Origin: Poteriospumella lacustris
Taxonomy: Eukaryota; Sar; Chrysophyceae; Chromulinales; Dinobryaceae
Direction of reading: 5' to 3'
DNA: 34,553 nucleotides
NCBI GenBank assembly: GCA_008000375.1
Contig: SMOI01000304.1
Coordinates: 1 to 34,553, forward strand
The notes beneath the pieces are model-generated. The model was not told the origin of the DNA. It saw only the letters and a list, made by a program, of their open reading frames with translations, and ran no database searches. Made by a program: the position numbers and the translations under genes. Positions 1 to 10,882 of this stretch are shown in pieces (positions within the stretch are counted from its first letter, which is position 1; every line of letters begins with the position of its first letter).

Positions 1-281
1 AAGGGTGGAAGTTGGGTTTGGCGGAAATTTGAAACGGGCGTTTTTCTCGTTCCAAGAACGGAGCGAAACGCGATTTTGAACGTCCTCCCAGCATCGTCGT
101 CATCGTGTGATAGTCATGAGGTTTCCTGTCAATCGTCCGAAAAGACCCAGTCTTTTTCTCGAATAGAACTGGAGAATCTCGGGAGAAAAAAAGGCTAAAG
201 ACCGCAAACACATCTTGTTGACTTGGGTCAGTTGGCTGATCTTTTTTGTTTTGAGAACTAGCCCATCCGATACAGAGTACC

Positions 282-3200
282 ATGGTCGTTTGTGGTGTGA
301 ACTTGTACGATCGGAACGAAAAGAAGCTTCTTACCCTCGGAGCGTGCATATCAGTGCTTTGCTTATCAACGATATTTTATTTTGTGTACCGATGTAAAAT
401 CCCATTGCTGAAGCGGCACCCTATCAGTAAGTTTCCCGCCTTCATTGATTTTGTCACGTTACGGTAACGGTTCGATTTTTCCGTTGAGCCTAGATATTAT
501 CATTAGGAAGTCCATCCTCGAACTTCTCTTCGTCTCTCAGTATTTGTGGATGGCATTCGCTCCAAAGTCATTCTTTTGGACAGAACAGAACAATGACGAC
601 GATCCTTGCGATACAAATCCGTATATTTGGCCGCTGTCTTGGTTGACACAATTCTCGCTGTTGGGAGGCGAATTGTGGTTTTGGGTGCTGTCCGTTGACA
701 TTCACGTCGCGTTGACGAATCCCTTTTCCAATACAATCTCCAACTCATATTTCTATTCGGGTATTGTCTTGGGAATATCCGCGTTGACGGCTACGATATT
801 GGTAGTTATTCTACCGACTCAGTACGGCCTGAGCAGTGATCCCATGATTTGGGTTAAAGATAAAAGAAATGCTACCAACTGGACCAAAATTGGTATGTTC
901 TACCTGTTTGTGCCCATGATTTATATCTACTGTGGCGCCATTGCGATCTGGGCCAGATGGCAAATCAATCGTGGTTTGGAGGCAACCTTACGCAATCGAA
1001 AGTATTCGGTCCAGAAGCAGACCACGTGTGAGTTGCAATATTGTCTGATTTCCCCATCGATAAACCTCACCCCATGATTATCCTTTTTGTAGATGTCATT
1101 GGTTACATGCTGTTTTGGACATGCGTCTATTCGTTCCAATTCGCCTTGTATCTGCACCAAGAACTCGGATTTGATATGTCGTCGCAGACTGAGTTTGCGT
1201 TTCAATTAGCAAGTGGATTTTTGTTGGCTTCGCGAGGAATGTGGTCCTTAGCCACGTTTCTTGTTGCCAATTGGGCTGCAATTGTTGCTTACCTTCGCAA
1301 CGAACAACAACGTCTGCTGTACGATGGCCATGTGCCCCCAAAAGAGGAAGACGAGCTGGTGCAGTTGAACATTGCTCTGCAAAGAGAAATTGTGAACTTC
1401 ACAGCTCTCGGTATTCAACGTTCAGTGCGCGACATCGATGTGTTTCAAAAGCAAACCCAGCGGTCGGTCAGTAGTCGTTACAGCTCCTTCAACCTCTTCG
1501 TAAGTGTTGCCCGCTGTTACCGTTGATTCGTTGAGTCGCTGTTAACCGCTTTCCTCGAATGCGGACACAGAACGCGAAAATGCCGGGAGAGTATGTATCA
1601 TTTATGGTTGATGATCCCAGTTTCTCAGATAAAAGTGGATCAATGTATCCAGTCCCGGCTGGTAGCGATCGTAGTAACAGGTAAGGCTTTGGATAGGCAG
1701 TATCGCTTTTGCCGTCGTTGATGTTGATGGCGCCCGGCCTAACGTGTTCTTCTTCTTGTCTGCCTGGACAGTCATGAAATCGTCGACGATCACGTCGTGA
1801 CAGAGTCACCGCTAACCAGAGCATCGATTGGGTTGTCGCCCCGCAACAGTGCTTTAAGTCGCCAAATGCCCATGTTGTCACCGGCGGATAACTCGTTGGT
1901 GGAGCGGACTGCGACAGAAGACTACGTGGCGTACAACATTGATACGAATGATCCCAATCGACCGGCGCGTCCAGCCAGAGATCCGTCGAGAACAACACTG
2001 ACCGCTCATTTGATGGACACCATTGCATCGTCCATTATCCCTCCACGAAATAGCTTCTATTTCACCGATTACAGTCCGATGCGATTCGCCCGTATTCGTC
2101 AATTGTCGGGAGTGAGTCCTGAGGACTACATCGCCTCGTTCAACAGTACGACCATGCCTGTCTTTTCCGAAGGTCGCAGTGGTGCATTCGTGTACTTCTC
2201 CAGCGACGAACAATACATCGTGAAAACAACGACCCCGACCGAATTTGAACGGCTCTTGACCATGCTGCCTTCGTATGAGGCATATCTCGCCGCAGAGAAA
2301 GAGCACAATCGCGATTCGTTGTTGACCCGCTATCTTGGTGCCCATCGTATCGTGATGTATGATATTCCATTGTATTTCGTGGTCATGAAGAATATTTGTC
2401 CGGTGGTGGACGAGAAGTATGATTTGAAAGGATCGTGGATCAATCGCCACGGAAGCAAACGTGCAAAGGACCCCGCCAAGGCAAGACCCAAGAAATATTA
2501 TCACACGTTGACCGGTTCGTTTCGTCACAGCTTGGGAGTCAATGGTGGTGTGGATGAGAAGGAGCCCATCCCCTTGTTTTTGGACAATGACCTCAAAGAC
2601 ACCTTCCTGTTGTCACCTACGGACGCAACAGCCATCGCGCAGCAGTTGGACCGTGACACTAAATTCCTTCGCAGTGAGTGCTTCGTTTGCGACCATTTTG
2701 CATGCCGTGTCTTGCATGGATGTTGATCTGTTGTGTTTGATGATGTGTAGGTTTCAATTTGATGGACTACAGTCTCCTCGTCGGTGTAAAGAGACGCATG
2801 TACATGGTGAATCCTCCAACGGCACTGCCCAATCAGAACAGCCGAAGCCGCCAAAACAGTACCAATGCCAGTGGAAGCTTCACTGATTTCTCCGTCCGCA
2901 CCAGCAGTGTGGCTCGTGAGGGTGCTCTGCCGCTGACCATGGAATCCATCCTGCACCTTTCCTCTGGTTACGTTCCCCCACCTCCGCCAGGGCCGGCTCA
3001 ATCCCCATCATCTTCGCAAGTTCGCGGATCTCACGTGCAGCGTAAAACGGGAGGTCCGGTACCCTCTCGGCCCGAAGCATTTTCATCGTTCTCCTCGTGG
3101 AAGCACAGTAGTGGTGGTGAGGGACGGCCTCCCGGAACGCGATATGATGCCGCCGCTGTTGAAGGTGCGGGTGCATTTTACTTTGGCATCATTGACATTC

Positions 3201-3430
3201 TGCAGGAATGGGACTGGAGAAAATGGAATGAACGGATGCTTAAAGTCTATATTCTGCAGAAAAATGGTAGCGGATTATCTGCGATGGAGCCCAAAGGATA
3301 TCAAGAGCGTTTCATGCAGCGCGCTGTGTTCGACGTCTTTTCTGGTGTCGATGGGTCCATTGTTCAGGCAGCAGCACAAGAGGAAATACTGAACGAGGCT
3401 GCGGAGATGGATCACTATGATGCTGTGTAG
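282..3430 (+). CDS. GPCR-PIPK: seven-transmembrane receptor fused to phosphatidylinositol phosphate kinase
   Basis: Six exons are read: 282-426, 494-1027, 1093-1499, 1571-1680, 1772-2673 and 2751-3430, giving 925 residues. An in-frame TGA at 252-254 and the good start context (taccATGg) fix the start. Seven hydrophobic segments lie near residues 17-37, 54-73, 99-122, 138-158, 179-203, 228-249 and 261-288. A linker follows, then a PIP-kinase domain from about 530 to the end. Kinase marks are IVKTT (Lys550), YDLKGS (616-620), MDYSLL (Asp705), GIIDILQ (Asp848) and an activation segment ending in ERF near 885. The family (Dictyostelium RpkA, oomycete GPCR-PIPKs) is thought to couple membrane sensing to PIP2 production. 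A Ser/Pro-rich insert of about 130 residues splits the kinase domain. The ligand, and whether the product is PI(4,5)P2, cannot be told. The domain calls are firm; exact splice sites are inferred. Confidence 0.9.
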
Positions 3431-3946
3431 CAGCGCACCCATCCTCCATCAACCCTCTATCATCTCTCATTGGGATTGGTGGACACCAACCCCTCCTTTT
3501 CATTTTTTTCGTCTGTTAGAGTTATGTGGTCGTTGGGATTTTGTTTCCTGCCTTTCCGTCTGCAAATCTACCTCTGTTTTTTCTATAGCATTGATTCCTG
3601 TTTTTTTAATCCTGCGGCGATTGACAAGTGAGAGCCATCGGATGTGCTTCATTTTGTTCGTGTGTATCAATCGCGTCGGCGGTGAAGCGCGTAAAACAAT
3701 CGTAAAATATACTAGATCCCTAAACCCCCACAAAGTGTGTTGAAGTTGGGTTGTGGTACTCTGGGTTTCTGTGGTCGGGTTGAAGAACGAGTTTCTGATT
3801 TCCGTCTCGCTGCCGTCGGAATAGCTACGATTGGTCTGTTCTGTCGTCGTTTGATATCTTTGAAGATAGAAACACAATAGCTTTCCAGGAGTCCTTTCCA
3901 GTCATCCATCATCTTTAGGTTTCGGTCAAGCGACAAGTGATCTAGT
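3431..3946. other. Intergenic region between GPCR-PIPK and the carboxylase gene
   Basis: This stretch holds the 3' end of the receptor-kinase transcript and the promoter of the carboxylase gene, both on the + strand. It is T-rich on the + strand around 3500-3620. I see no convincing gene, RNA or repeat in it. Confidence 0.6.
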
Positions 3947-6302
3947 ATGTTGCGTGGAAGCTTGAAAACGATTGCGAATCGCAAGCTTGGATTCTCGAGT
4001 ATCATGGCCATGTCCAGCTCTGCTCGTAAGCTTGATGGCCAGCTTTTCGACAAGATTTTGATTGCCAATCGTGGTGAAATTGCTTGCCGTATCACCCGAA
4101 CTGCCAAGCGCATGGGCATCAAGACTGTTGCGGTGTTTTCGGACGCTGATCGTCACTCTGAGCACGTGAAGCTTGCCGATGAAGCCGTGTACATTGGCCC
4201 TGCTCCTGCTGCGGAGAGTTATTTGGTCGGAGAAAACATCATTAAGGCTTGCAAGGAAACCGGTGCTCAAGCTGTTCACCCTGGATACGGCTTTTTGTCT
4301 GAGAACTTGGGTTTCTGCAAGTTGTGCACGGACAACAACATCGTTTTCATTGGCCCACCCCCTGCTGCTATCAAGGCCATGGGAAGCAAGAGCGAGAGTA
4401 AGGACATCATGATCAAGGCGGGTGTCCCTGTCACGCCAGGTTATCACGGCGACGACAACTCCGATGCCACCTTGTTGAAGAAGGCCCGTGAAATTGGCTT
4501 TCCTCTGATGATCAAGGCCGTTTCTGGAGGTGGAGGAAAGGGAATGCGCTTGGTTCACGAAGAAAGCAAATTCTTGGAATCCCTCGAGTCGTGCCGTCGC
4601 GAAGCTGCTAAGTCTTTCAAGGATGATAAGGTTTTGATCGAAAAGTTGGTGCGCTCTCCTCGTCACGTTGAATTGCAGGTGTTCGGTGACCATCATGGCA
4701 ACGCCGTTCACCTCATGGAGCGTGATTGCTCCATTCAACGTCGTCACCAAAAGGTCTTCGAGGAAGCTCCTGCTCCTAACCTCACTCCTGCCCAGCGTAA
4801 GGCGATGGGTGATGCTGCTGTTGCTTGCGTCAAGGCGACTGGGTAAGCCAAGCCGTTAGATCATTGATTGTTTCCGTTTTCATGTACTTACCACTCGTAC
4901 GCTCTTTCTCTAGCTACGTCGGTGCCGGTACTGTGGAGTTCTTGATCGATACGGTCTCCAATGACTTCTACTTTTGCGAGATGAACACTCGCTTGCAAGT
5001 CGAGCACCCCGTCACTGAGTTGATTACGGGCACCGATTTGGTGGAGTGGCAATTCCGCGTTGCTTCTGGCCAAAAGATGCCTTTGACGCAAGATGAGATC
5101 TTGGCTCGCGTGAAGGGATGTGCTGTGGAGGCTCGTATCTATGCGGAGAACCCCTTGAAGAATTTCTTGCCCGCGTCTGGTTACTTGGCTCATTTGCAAA
5201 CTCCTTTGGAAGGTAGAAATGCTGAGCCTGGTGTTCGCGTTGATTCTGGTGTGATCGCCGGCAACACGGTCAGTACTTTCTATGATCCCATGATTGCCAA
5301 GTTGATTGTCTATGACGAGAACCGCGAGAAGGCCTTGGAAAAGATGGAGCGCGCCTTGCGTAACTACCAAGTTGCGGGTCCCGCCAACAACATCGATTTC
5401 TTGGCCAAGATTGCCCGTCATCCTGGATTCACGAAGGAGCAGCCTACCACTGCTTTCTTCGACAAGACTATGGATGGTCTTCTTCAATCCGTGGAGCCTG
5501 TGGCGATTCAACACTTGCCTGCTCATGCCGTGGTTGGTTTGGTGGGATACTACGAATCGTTGAACCCTTCGACTGAGCGCAAATCGATTTGGGATGGCGC
5601 TGGAGAGTTCAGCAACTGGCGAAGCAACCGCACTATTCACAAGAGTGTGAAGGCGGCCGCGAGCGGAGAGGGTCACTTGATTGACTTCGATGTTCAAGGT
5701 GGCAACATGTTCACTTTCAAGACGCACGAGGCGCACGGCAAGACCAAGCATGCGCGTTTGGTACGATCGAAGGTTTCTGCTCGACGACTTTCTCCTGCCA
5801 ACGTTGACGTGACCGTCTTGGAAACCACCACGGAAATTGAAGATACGCAGTTCACTGGAACGACGGTGGTTCAAGTGCCTCCTGATGATTCGGACATCAC
5901 CGTCGATGTTTGGATTGATGGACAGGTCGCTGAGCACCCTACTCACTACTCCTTCAAAGTTAGCAAGACCACGATGGCTGTGAGCAGTGCATCGGGCAGC
6001 TCGAATCCTGTCGTCACATCGCCTATGCCTGGCAAGATCGCGAAGGTTTTGGTTGCCGAAGGTGCTGAAGTGAAGAAGGGAGATTTGTTGGTGACTTTGG
6101 AGGCCATGAAGATGGAGCACAATCTCTATGCTCCTTGTGACGGGTATGTTCCGAGTGCTTGATGTTTGATTGAAGTTGTATGTTGTTCTGTATGTGCTGA
6201 CAATGCTTGTTTCGTGTTCACAGAAAGGTCAGCATCTTCTGCTCTGAGGGTTCGCCAGTTAGTGAGGGCACAAAGCTGGCGGAGGTCACGGTGGAGAAGT
6301 AA
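3947..6302 (+). CDS. MCCC1: Methylcrotonoyl-CoA carboxylase subunit alpha, biotin-carrying, mitochondrial
   Basis: Three exons (3947-4842, 4914-6143, 6224-6302) give 734 residues, close to the roughly 725 of animal MCCC1. The enzyme carboxylates 3-methylcrotonyl-CoA in leucine breakdown, together with a beta subunit not present here. Order: an N-terminal stretch of about 30 residues rich in Arg, Lys and Ser without acidic residues, probably a mitochondrial presequence; biotin carboxylase starting at [12 protein letters not shown]; the ATP-grasp glycine loop GGGGKGM near residue 195; [14 protein letters not shown]; a BT-like linker; and a biotinyl domain with AMKM, whose Lys698 is the expected biotin site, 36 residues from the end. 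MCC is preferred over propionyl-CoA carboxylase because of [24 protein letters not shown] and TGTDLVEWQ, which are typical of MCC. The last intron cuts the biotinyl domain just before its final 25 residues. Confidence 0.93.
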
Positions 6303-6559
6303 ATGTAGATCGGATCCCGTTCCTTTATGGGACAGTAGCGCTGATATAGAAAAGATTGCTTTAATTGCAAATATAGCAAAAATCGAACCGACGACGACCG
6401 TGTAGACGAAACAGTTGTCGACCTCACACAGATGACGCCGCGGATTTCCACAACAAGGGAAGCAAAGAACGCCGTACGAAGATTGGTGGTTAAATAGTAG
6501 TTCGGTTAGTTATGTGAAGATGGCGGGCGGCGAGAAATATACATGATTGATCAAGCAAT

Positions 6560-7182
6560 TTAGAGCTTGGCAACAATGCTGGCTCTCTCCTTCTTAGCGA
6601 CGCGAACCTTGAAGCGATCGAAGTCAGAAAGGGAAGCTCTCTTGTTCTTAGAAGCGAGCTTCTTGGCCCAGGCGGTCTCCTTCCACTTGCCGAGGACGTT
6701 TTGCTCCTGGAAAATTGACCGAGGCATTAATTGGTTAGAGAAAACGGTTCAGGCAGAGAAAGTGTGACAAGTTCATACCTCCCAGGCAGCCTTCAAAGAC
6801 TTTTGGGTAGCGTTTCTGGTGAGGCCGGTGGCAACAACACCAGTAAGCTGGATTCTCTTGGTGCCGATGACCTGACGGTGGACACCGGTGATGCCCTGAG
6901 GACCATCGATCAAGACCTGAGGAAATAGGAAAAGAGTGAATTAAATCAAATGATCACAACGCTGATTGCGAAGAATCGAAAAACACTTACTCTCTTGCCA
7001 TCGATGATGTCAACAATGGTGGCCAACTTGCCCAAATCAGGGCCGTAGGTGATAACCACGACTCTACCCACCTCGACGAACTTTGTGAAAGGCTAATAAG
7101 GAAAACGAGAACAAAATGGAAACAAAAACCAATCAAATTTTTGCCTGACATCCAGAGAAGCATAGGTCAACCAACTTACCAT
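6560..7182 (-). CDS. RPL14: 60S ribosomal protein L14 (eL14)
   Basis: Four exons on the minus strand (7182-7180, 7092-6991, 6916-6779, 6706-6560) give 129 residues of the large ribosomal subunit protein eL14. The KOW-like start [20 protein letters not shown], the stretch [14 protein letters not shown] and the basic tail with [17 protein letters not shown] match the family. The C-terminal Ala/Lys extension of animal eL14 is missing, as in many protists. Exon 1 is the ATG alone, followed at once by GTAAGT. The reading frame needs this intron, because the second exon opens directly with the conserved Pro-Phe-Thr-Lys-Phe-Val-Glu. Introns are 87, 74 and 72 bases. The gene is convergent with the carboxylase gene and divergent from the thioredoxin gene. 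Confidence 0.95.
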
Positions 7183-7671
7183 CTTCGATAACGTTTAGAC
7201 TACTGAATAGGTAATGTGAAGGTTGAAATCACCTCAATAGACCAACTATCAGTGAGAAAAATATCGATCTGCCAATGGACGCGAGACACTGCGAGGCCGG
7301 AAATGCCAACAGTGGTGTTTTTTTGTGGTAACAGGCCTGGACTCAAACATCCCAAATTTGTCGACAACGCTCACAGATAAATCGGTTTTCATGACTTTTA
7401 CAAAAACACTATCAAGTGCGACACCAATATCCTCGAGGATGGTGTCGTCAAAACGGTTTCAAATGCTTCGTCCTCGTCTTTGTTGTTCGTTGGGAATCTT
7501 CCAAGAAGCCAAGAAGGAGGATACAGCTGTACCATGGGATACGTGCCAAAATAGGAAGATGAGATACCGTTTATTGTGCTCTTTTCAATTACATTGCATT
7601 TCATGCTCTTGAGATATAAGAATCGCTTTTCTCCATCGTTTTCCTGTTTCTCCTCAGTCCGACGACGAACG
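7183..7671. promoter_or_regulatory. Divergent promoter region between eL14 and TXNDC17-like genes
   Basis: These 489 bases separate two genes read outward, so they should hold both promoters and the 5' leaders. A pyrimidine-rich run at 7626-7656 ends in CTCAG just upstream of the thioredoxin start and could be the acceptor of a 5' UTR intron. No TATA box or known motif is clear. The short open frames here resemble no family I know. Confidence 0.4.
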
Positions 7672-8070
7672 ATGTCTGTGATCACTACTCTGATTGCTTC
7701 TGATCCTGCTGAATTTGACAGTCAACTGTCACAAGCCGAAGCTCTCAATGCGAAGCACACATATCTGCTGTTTTATGCTTCTGAAGATCCATCCACCGGA
7801 AGATCCTGGTGCCCAGACTGTGTTCGAGCGAAGCCATTGATTGATGCTCTTTTGGCAAAGCAAACCGAATCGACGGTGCTGTTGGTTGCCAACGTCGACA
7901 GATCCTCATACAAAGGAAACCCTGAATACTCTTATCGTTTGGACCCTCGGATTGAATTGAGGTGCGTCCCTACTCTGATTCGTTGGCAAGAGGGCAAGAA
8001 GGTCCAATCCTTGAACGACTTGCAATGCCAGAATGAAGATCTGCTGGAAGAACTATTCACGACTTTTTAA
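7672..8070 (+). CDS. TXNDC17: TXNDC17-like thioredoxin-fold protein (TRP14 family)
   Basis: A single exon encodes 132 residues; human TXNDC17 has 123. The family motif WCPDC is present at residues 46-50 (Trp46, Cys47, Cys50), preceded by YLLFYAS and followed by VRAKPLIDALL. These cytosolic thioredoxin-like disulfide reductases act on small or specific disulfides such as cystine rather than being general thioredoxins. The later segment, with RCVPTLIRWQEGKK, carries the cis-proline that faces the active site. The frame is open upstream of 7672, but the residues there are not conserved and the ATG at 7672 puts the thioredoxin fold at the usual distance from the start. No targeting signal is seen, so a cytosolic location is likely. 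Confidence 0.9.
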   Translation: MSVITTLIASDPAEFDSQLSQAEALNAKHTYLLFYASEDPSTGRSWCPDCVRAKPLIDALLAKQTESTVLLVANVDRSSYKGNPEYSYRLDPRIELRCVPTLIRWQEGKKVQSLNDLQCQNEDLLEELFTTF

Positions 8071-8367
8071 GGCGGCTCTCAAAAAATGTTCATGAATAAG
8101 ATTATAGTGTCAATTTGCCGTCCGAAGTGTAGTTTTCTCCAAGTTTGGGACGATTAACGTGTATCGTAACTATTGCACAGAAAGATACTCTTTTAGCTTA
8201 TTATTACCCATTTATTGAGTGATATTATGTACGAGCTTCTCTTATTCCAACGCGAATGCGTTGGCGACAGGAAAAAAAGAGAAAGAGGCACGAAACAAAA
8301 CTGAATATCAATCCTTCTTCCTCCAAGTATCATCAAAAGCTTCATAAAGTTCATGAGATAGGAGTCG

Positions 8368-10372
8368 ATGTGGTCAGGTAGTCGCGAAATTACTGTCTGG
8401 GTCATCTTTGCGGCAATATGCTTCGTGGCCCAACTCCAACTATGCTCCTGCATTCTGCCTTCCATTGGCGATATTCCAGTTGGTGGTAAATCACCAGCTA
8501 TTCAAGGATTATGGTCGAATGCTTGGTCATCACTGAAGACCAGGAAAGACTACCCCGAGTTGCAAAATGATGATGTCATACCGGAGAGCGACGTCAGTGG
8601 TCCGGACCGTACCATATGGATAATAACTACTGCCTGCTTACCATGGATGACTGGGACATCAATAAACCCCTTGCTACGTGCGGCATATTTGTCCCGAGGT
8701 AGGCCATCAGGAAAGGTCTATTTGATGGTTCCTTGGTTGCCCCTAGAAGAGCAGGATGTAAGCTTCTATCCCCATTCCTCATTTTTCGAGTTGTCCAGGC
8801 TAAACTTAATAATTCTGAAATTGTAGATGGCATACAATCCTGGGAAACGGTTTGCTTCACCTGAAGAGCAGCGATTATACGTCAAAAACTGGCTGAAAAG
8901 CGAAGCTAACATGCCCGATGCTGCTGAGAAGGTTACCATCATCTTTTACAGCGCAAGGTAATTCAATATCCTTCACTCCAATTCGACGTGGAGGTAACCT
9001 TGCTGATCATCATTTGTTTGCGATTCTTTATATAGATTCCACCCAGAATTTCACAGCATTTTCCCTGTCGGCGATTTGACCGCTTTGATCCCTGACGAGT
9101 TGGCGGATGTTTGCGTTCTGGAAGAGCCTGAACATTTGAATTGGTACTTTACCTTGCTCTTTTGTTGAAGGACCGGCCACATCGCTGACTTGAATATTGA
9201 TTGGCTAGGTTCAAAGCACCATTCACTGCCAAAGCATGGATGGATAAGTTCAAACACGTGGTGGGGATAATACACACCAACTATGTGATGTACAGCCAGT
9301 CTGTGTCGTTTGGCCAGGTGAAAGGATCCTTGGTTTATCTGTTGAATCAAGGCGTATGTCGAGCGTATTGTCATAAGATTATCAAATTATCTGCGACATT
9401 GCAAGAGTTTGCGCCTGAAAAGGAAATCGTGTGCAATGTCCACGGTACGTTGTACCAGGGTTTCGTTGGCTCTTCGTCGTGCATAACGTTCTAAACATCC
9501 TACTTGCGCTTCATGATAGGTGTACGGTCGAAATTTCTGGAAGTTGGTGATCGTTCCGTGGGAAAGAAGTTTTCTAAAGGTACGTTCAAAGGCACACGCC
9601 ATAGATTTTGTGGGAGGAGACGTTTACACGTCGTTGGTATACTCTACCGTTAGGGGCGTATTTCATCGGGAAAATGGCTTGGCCCAAAGGCTTACGTGAG
9701 TTGTTTGACTTGATGAAATACATGAAAAAGCGAACGGGAAAATCGTTCTCCATCGATCTTTATGGTCAAGGACCGCACCTGCAAGAGATTAGGGAGGTTG
9801 CGTCCTCCATGTGCCTTTCGGTAAGGGTTTTCTATGCCCCCCAGTTGTCAATAGGCTACGATGACGGATGAGTTCAACCAATACAGACGACATTTCATGG
9901 TCCCAAGGACCATCTTCTCCTGGAAGACTATCGAGTGTTTGTGAACCCGTCCTTAAGCGAAGTCTTGTGCACAACGATTGTGGAAGCGTTGGCCATGGGC
10001 AAGTGGGTGGTATGCGCGCGACACCCGAGCAATGACTTCTTTGCGCAGTTCCCGAATTGTCTCTTTTTCTCTGATGAGGAAGAGTTTGCGGCGAATGTCC
10101 AATGGGCTTTACACCACGACCCCTTGCCTCTATCCCGTGAACAACGGTATGCGTTGACGTGGGAAGCCGCCACAGAACGGTTCTTGATGGCATCGAAGAT
10201 CACCAAAGAAATGATGCTGAAGGCGAATACTTTCAACGACAAGTTTCTGGCTTGGGTATTGGAAGTGGTAAGAGCGCTAACGTGCATCGCCATGCTCATA
10301 GATGCTCATTTTGTTGCCATGTTTTGACAGGCGGGTACGAGCGGAGGAGATGCTTTGCGTAATAATTTGTAG
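8368..10372 (+). CDS. DGD: Digalactosyldiacylglycerol synthase, DGD1/DGD2 type (GT4 glycosyltransferase)
   Basis: Eight exons (8368-8757, 8827-8957, 9036-9143, 9209-9444, 9520-9579, 9654-9820, 9887-10267, 10331-10372) give 504 residues. The enzyme adds galactose from UDP-galactose to MGDG to form DGDG, a bulk lipid of plastid membranes. Family marks are [56 protein letters not shown], a Glu-x7-Glu motif (EVLCTTIVE) and ARHPSNDFF. The N-terminus has a hydrophobic segment at about 9-28, which could be a signal anchor or the first part of a bipartite plastid signal. All seven introns are 63-78 bases. The last one is inferred: reading through it would instead end at 10327 with a different tail. 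The C-terminal GTSGGDALR, gained by splicing, resembles the end of plant DGD proteins. Confidence 0.93.
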
Positions 10373-10882
10373 CGGCTCGCTCTGTGATCTAATCGATGTC
10401 TCTCAACTCTATTCTAAGGAGTATAGTCGCAGCATTTGGCTAACTACCAATGTAATCAAGCCGACTTGAGTGGGTGGGCATATGACACGCTGTCGAAGGG
10501 CATCGTATCATTTGGAGCGTACTGAACCAACCACGGTTGCTTGCTCGATGTGTACGGATTATGTTCGTCCCGTTCTACTATAGTGTGCTATCCACACATA
10601 CAGCGTTACCGTTGCGTCAAAATCTAATGTAGATAGATGTATTTTGTATGACACTACAAACGTGTGGGTACCATGGTACAAATACATATCTTGAAAACAT
10701 ATTATAAGTGTCATTATGCGCTGTTTTGTGTCCCAATTCCCATGGCGAGAAGATATCGCTGCTTTCGCAGTGATCTCTGATTGCTTCTCAAACTTTAACT
10801 GCATTAGGTGCACTTCTGATCTGATTCGCACACTTCTTGTCGTTTGGAAAAAGAGGACGCATCCATCGTATTGACGGAAGGA
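10373..10882. other. Intergenic region between DGD and RME-8 genes
   Basis: About 510 bases between two + strand genes. It is less GC-rich than the neighbouring coding sequence. No tRNA, snRNA or strong repeat was recognised. The distal part should contain the RME-8 promoter and 5' leader. Confidence 0.5.

Noticed and set aside
4888-6120. 410-residue minus-strand open frame
   Set aside because: Mirror frame of the methylcrotonoyl-CoA carboxylase exon; no recognisable domain.
3947-6302. Propionyl-CoA carboxylase alpha as identity
   Set aside because: Several long blocks match methylcrotonoyl-CoA carboxylase and differ from the propionyl enzyme.
7325-7612. 95-residue plus-strand frame upstream of TXNDC17
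   Set aside because: No similarity, no codon bias, and it sits in a divergent promoter region.
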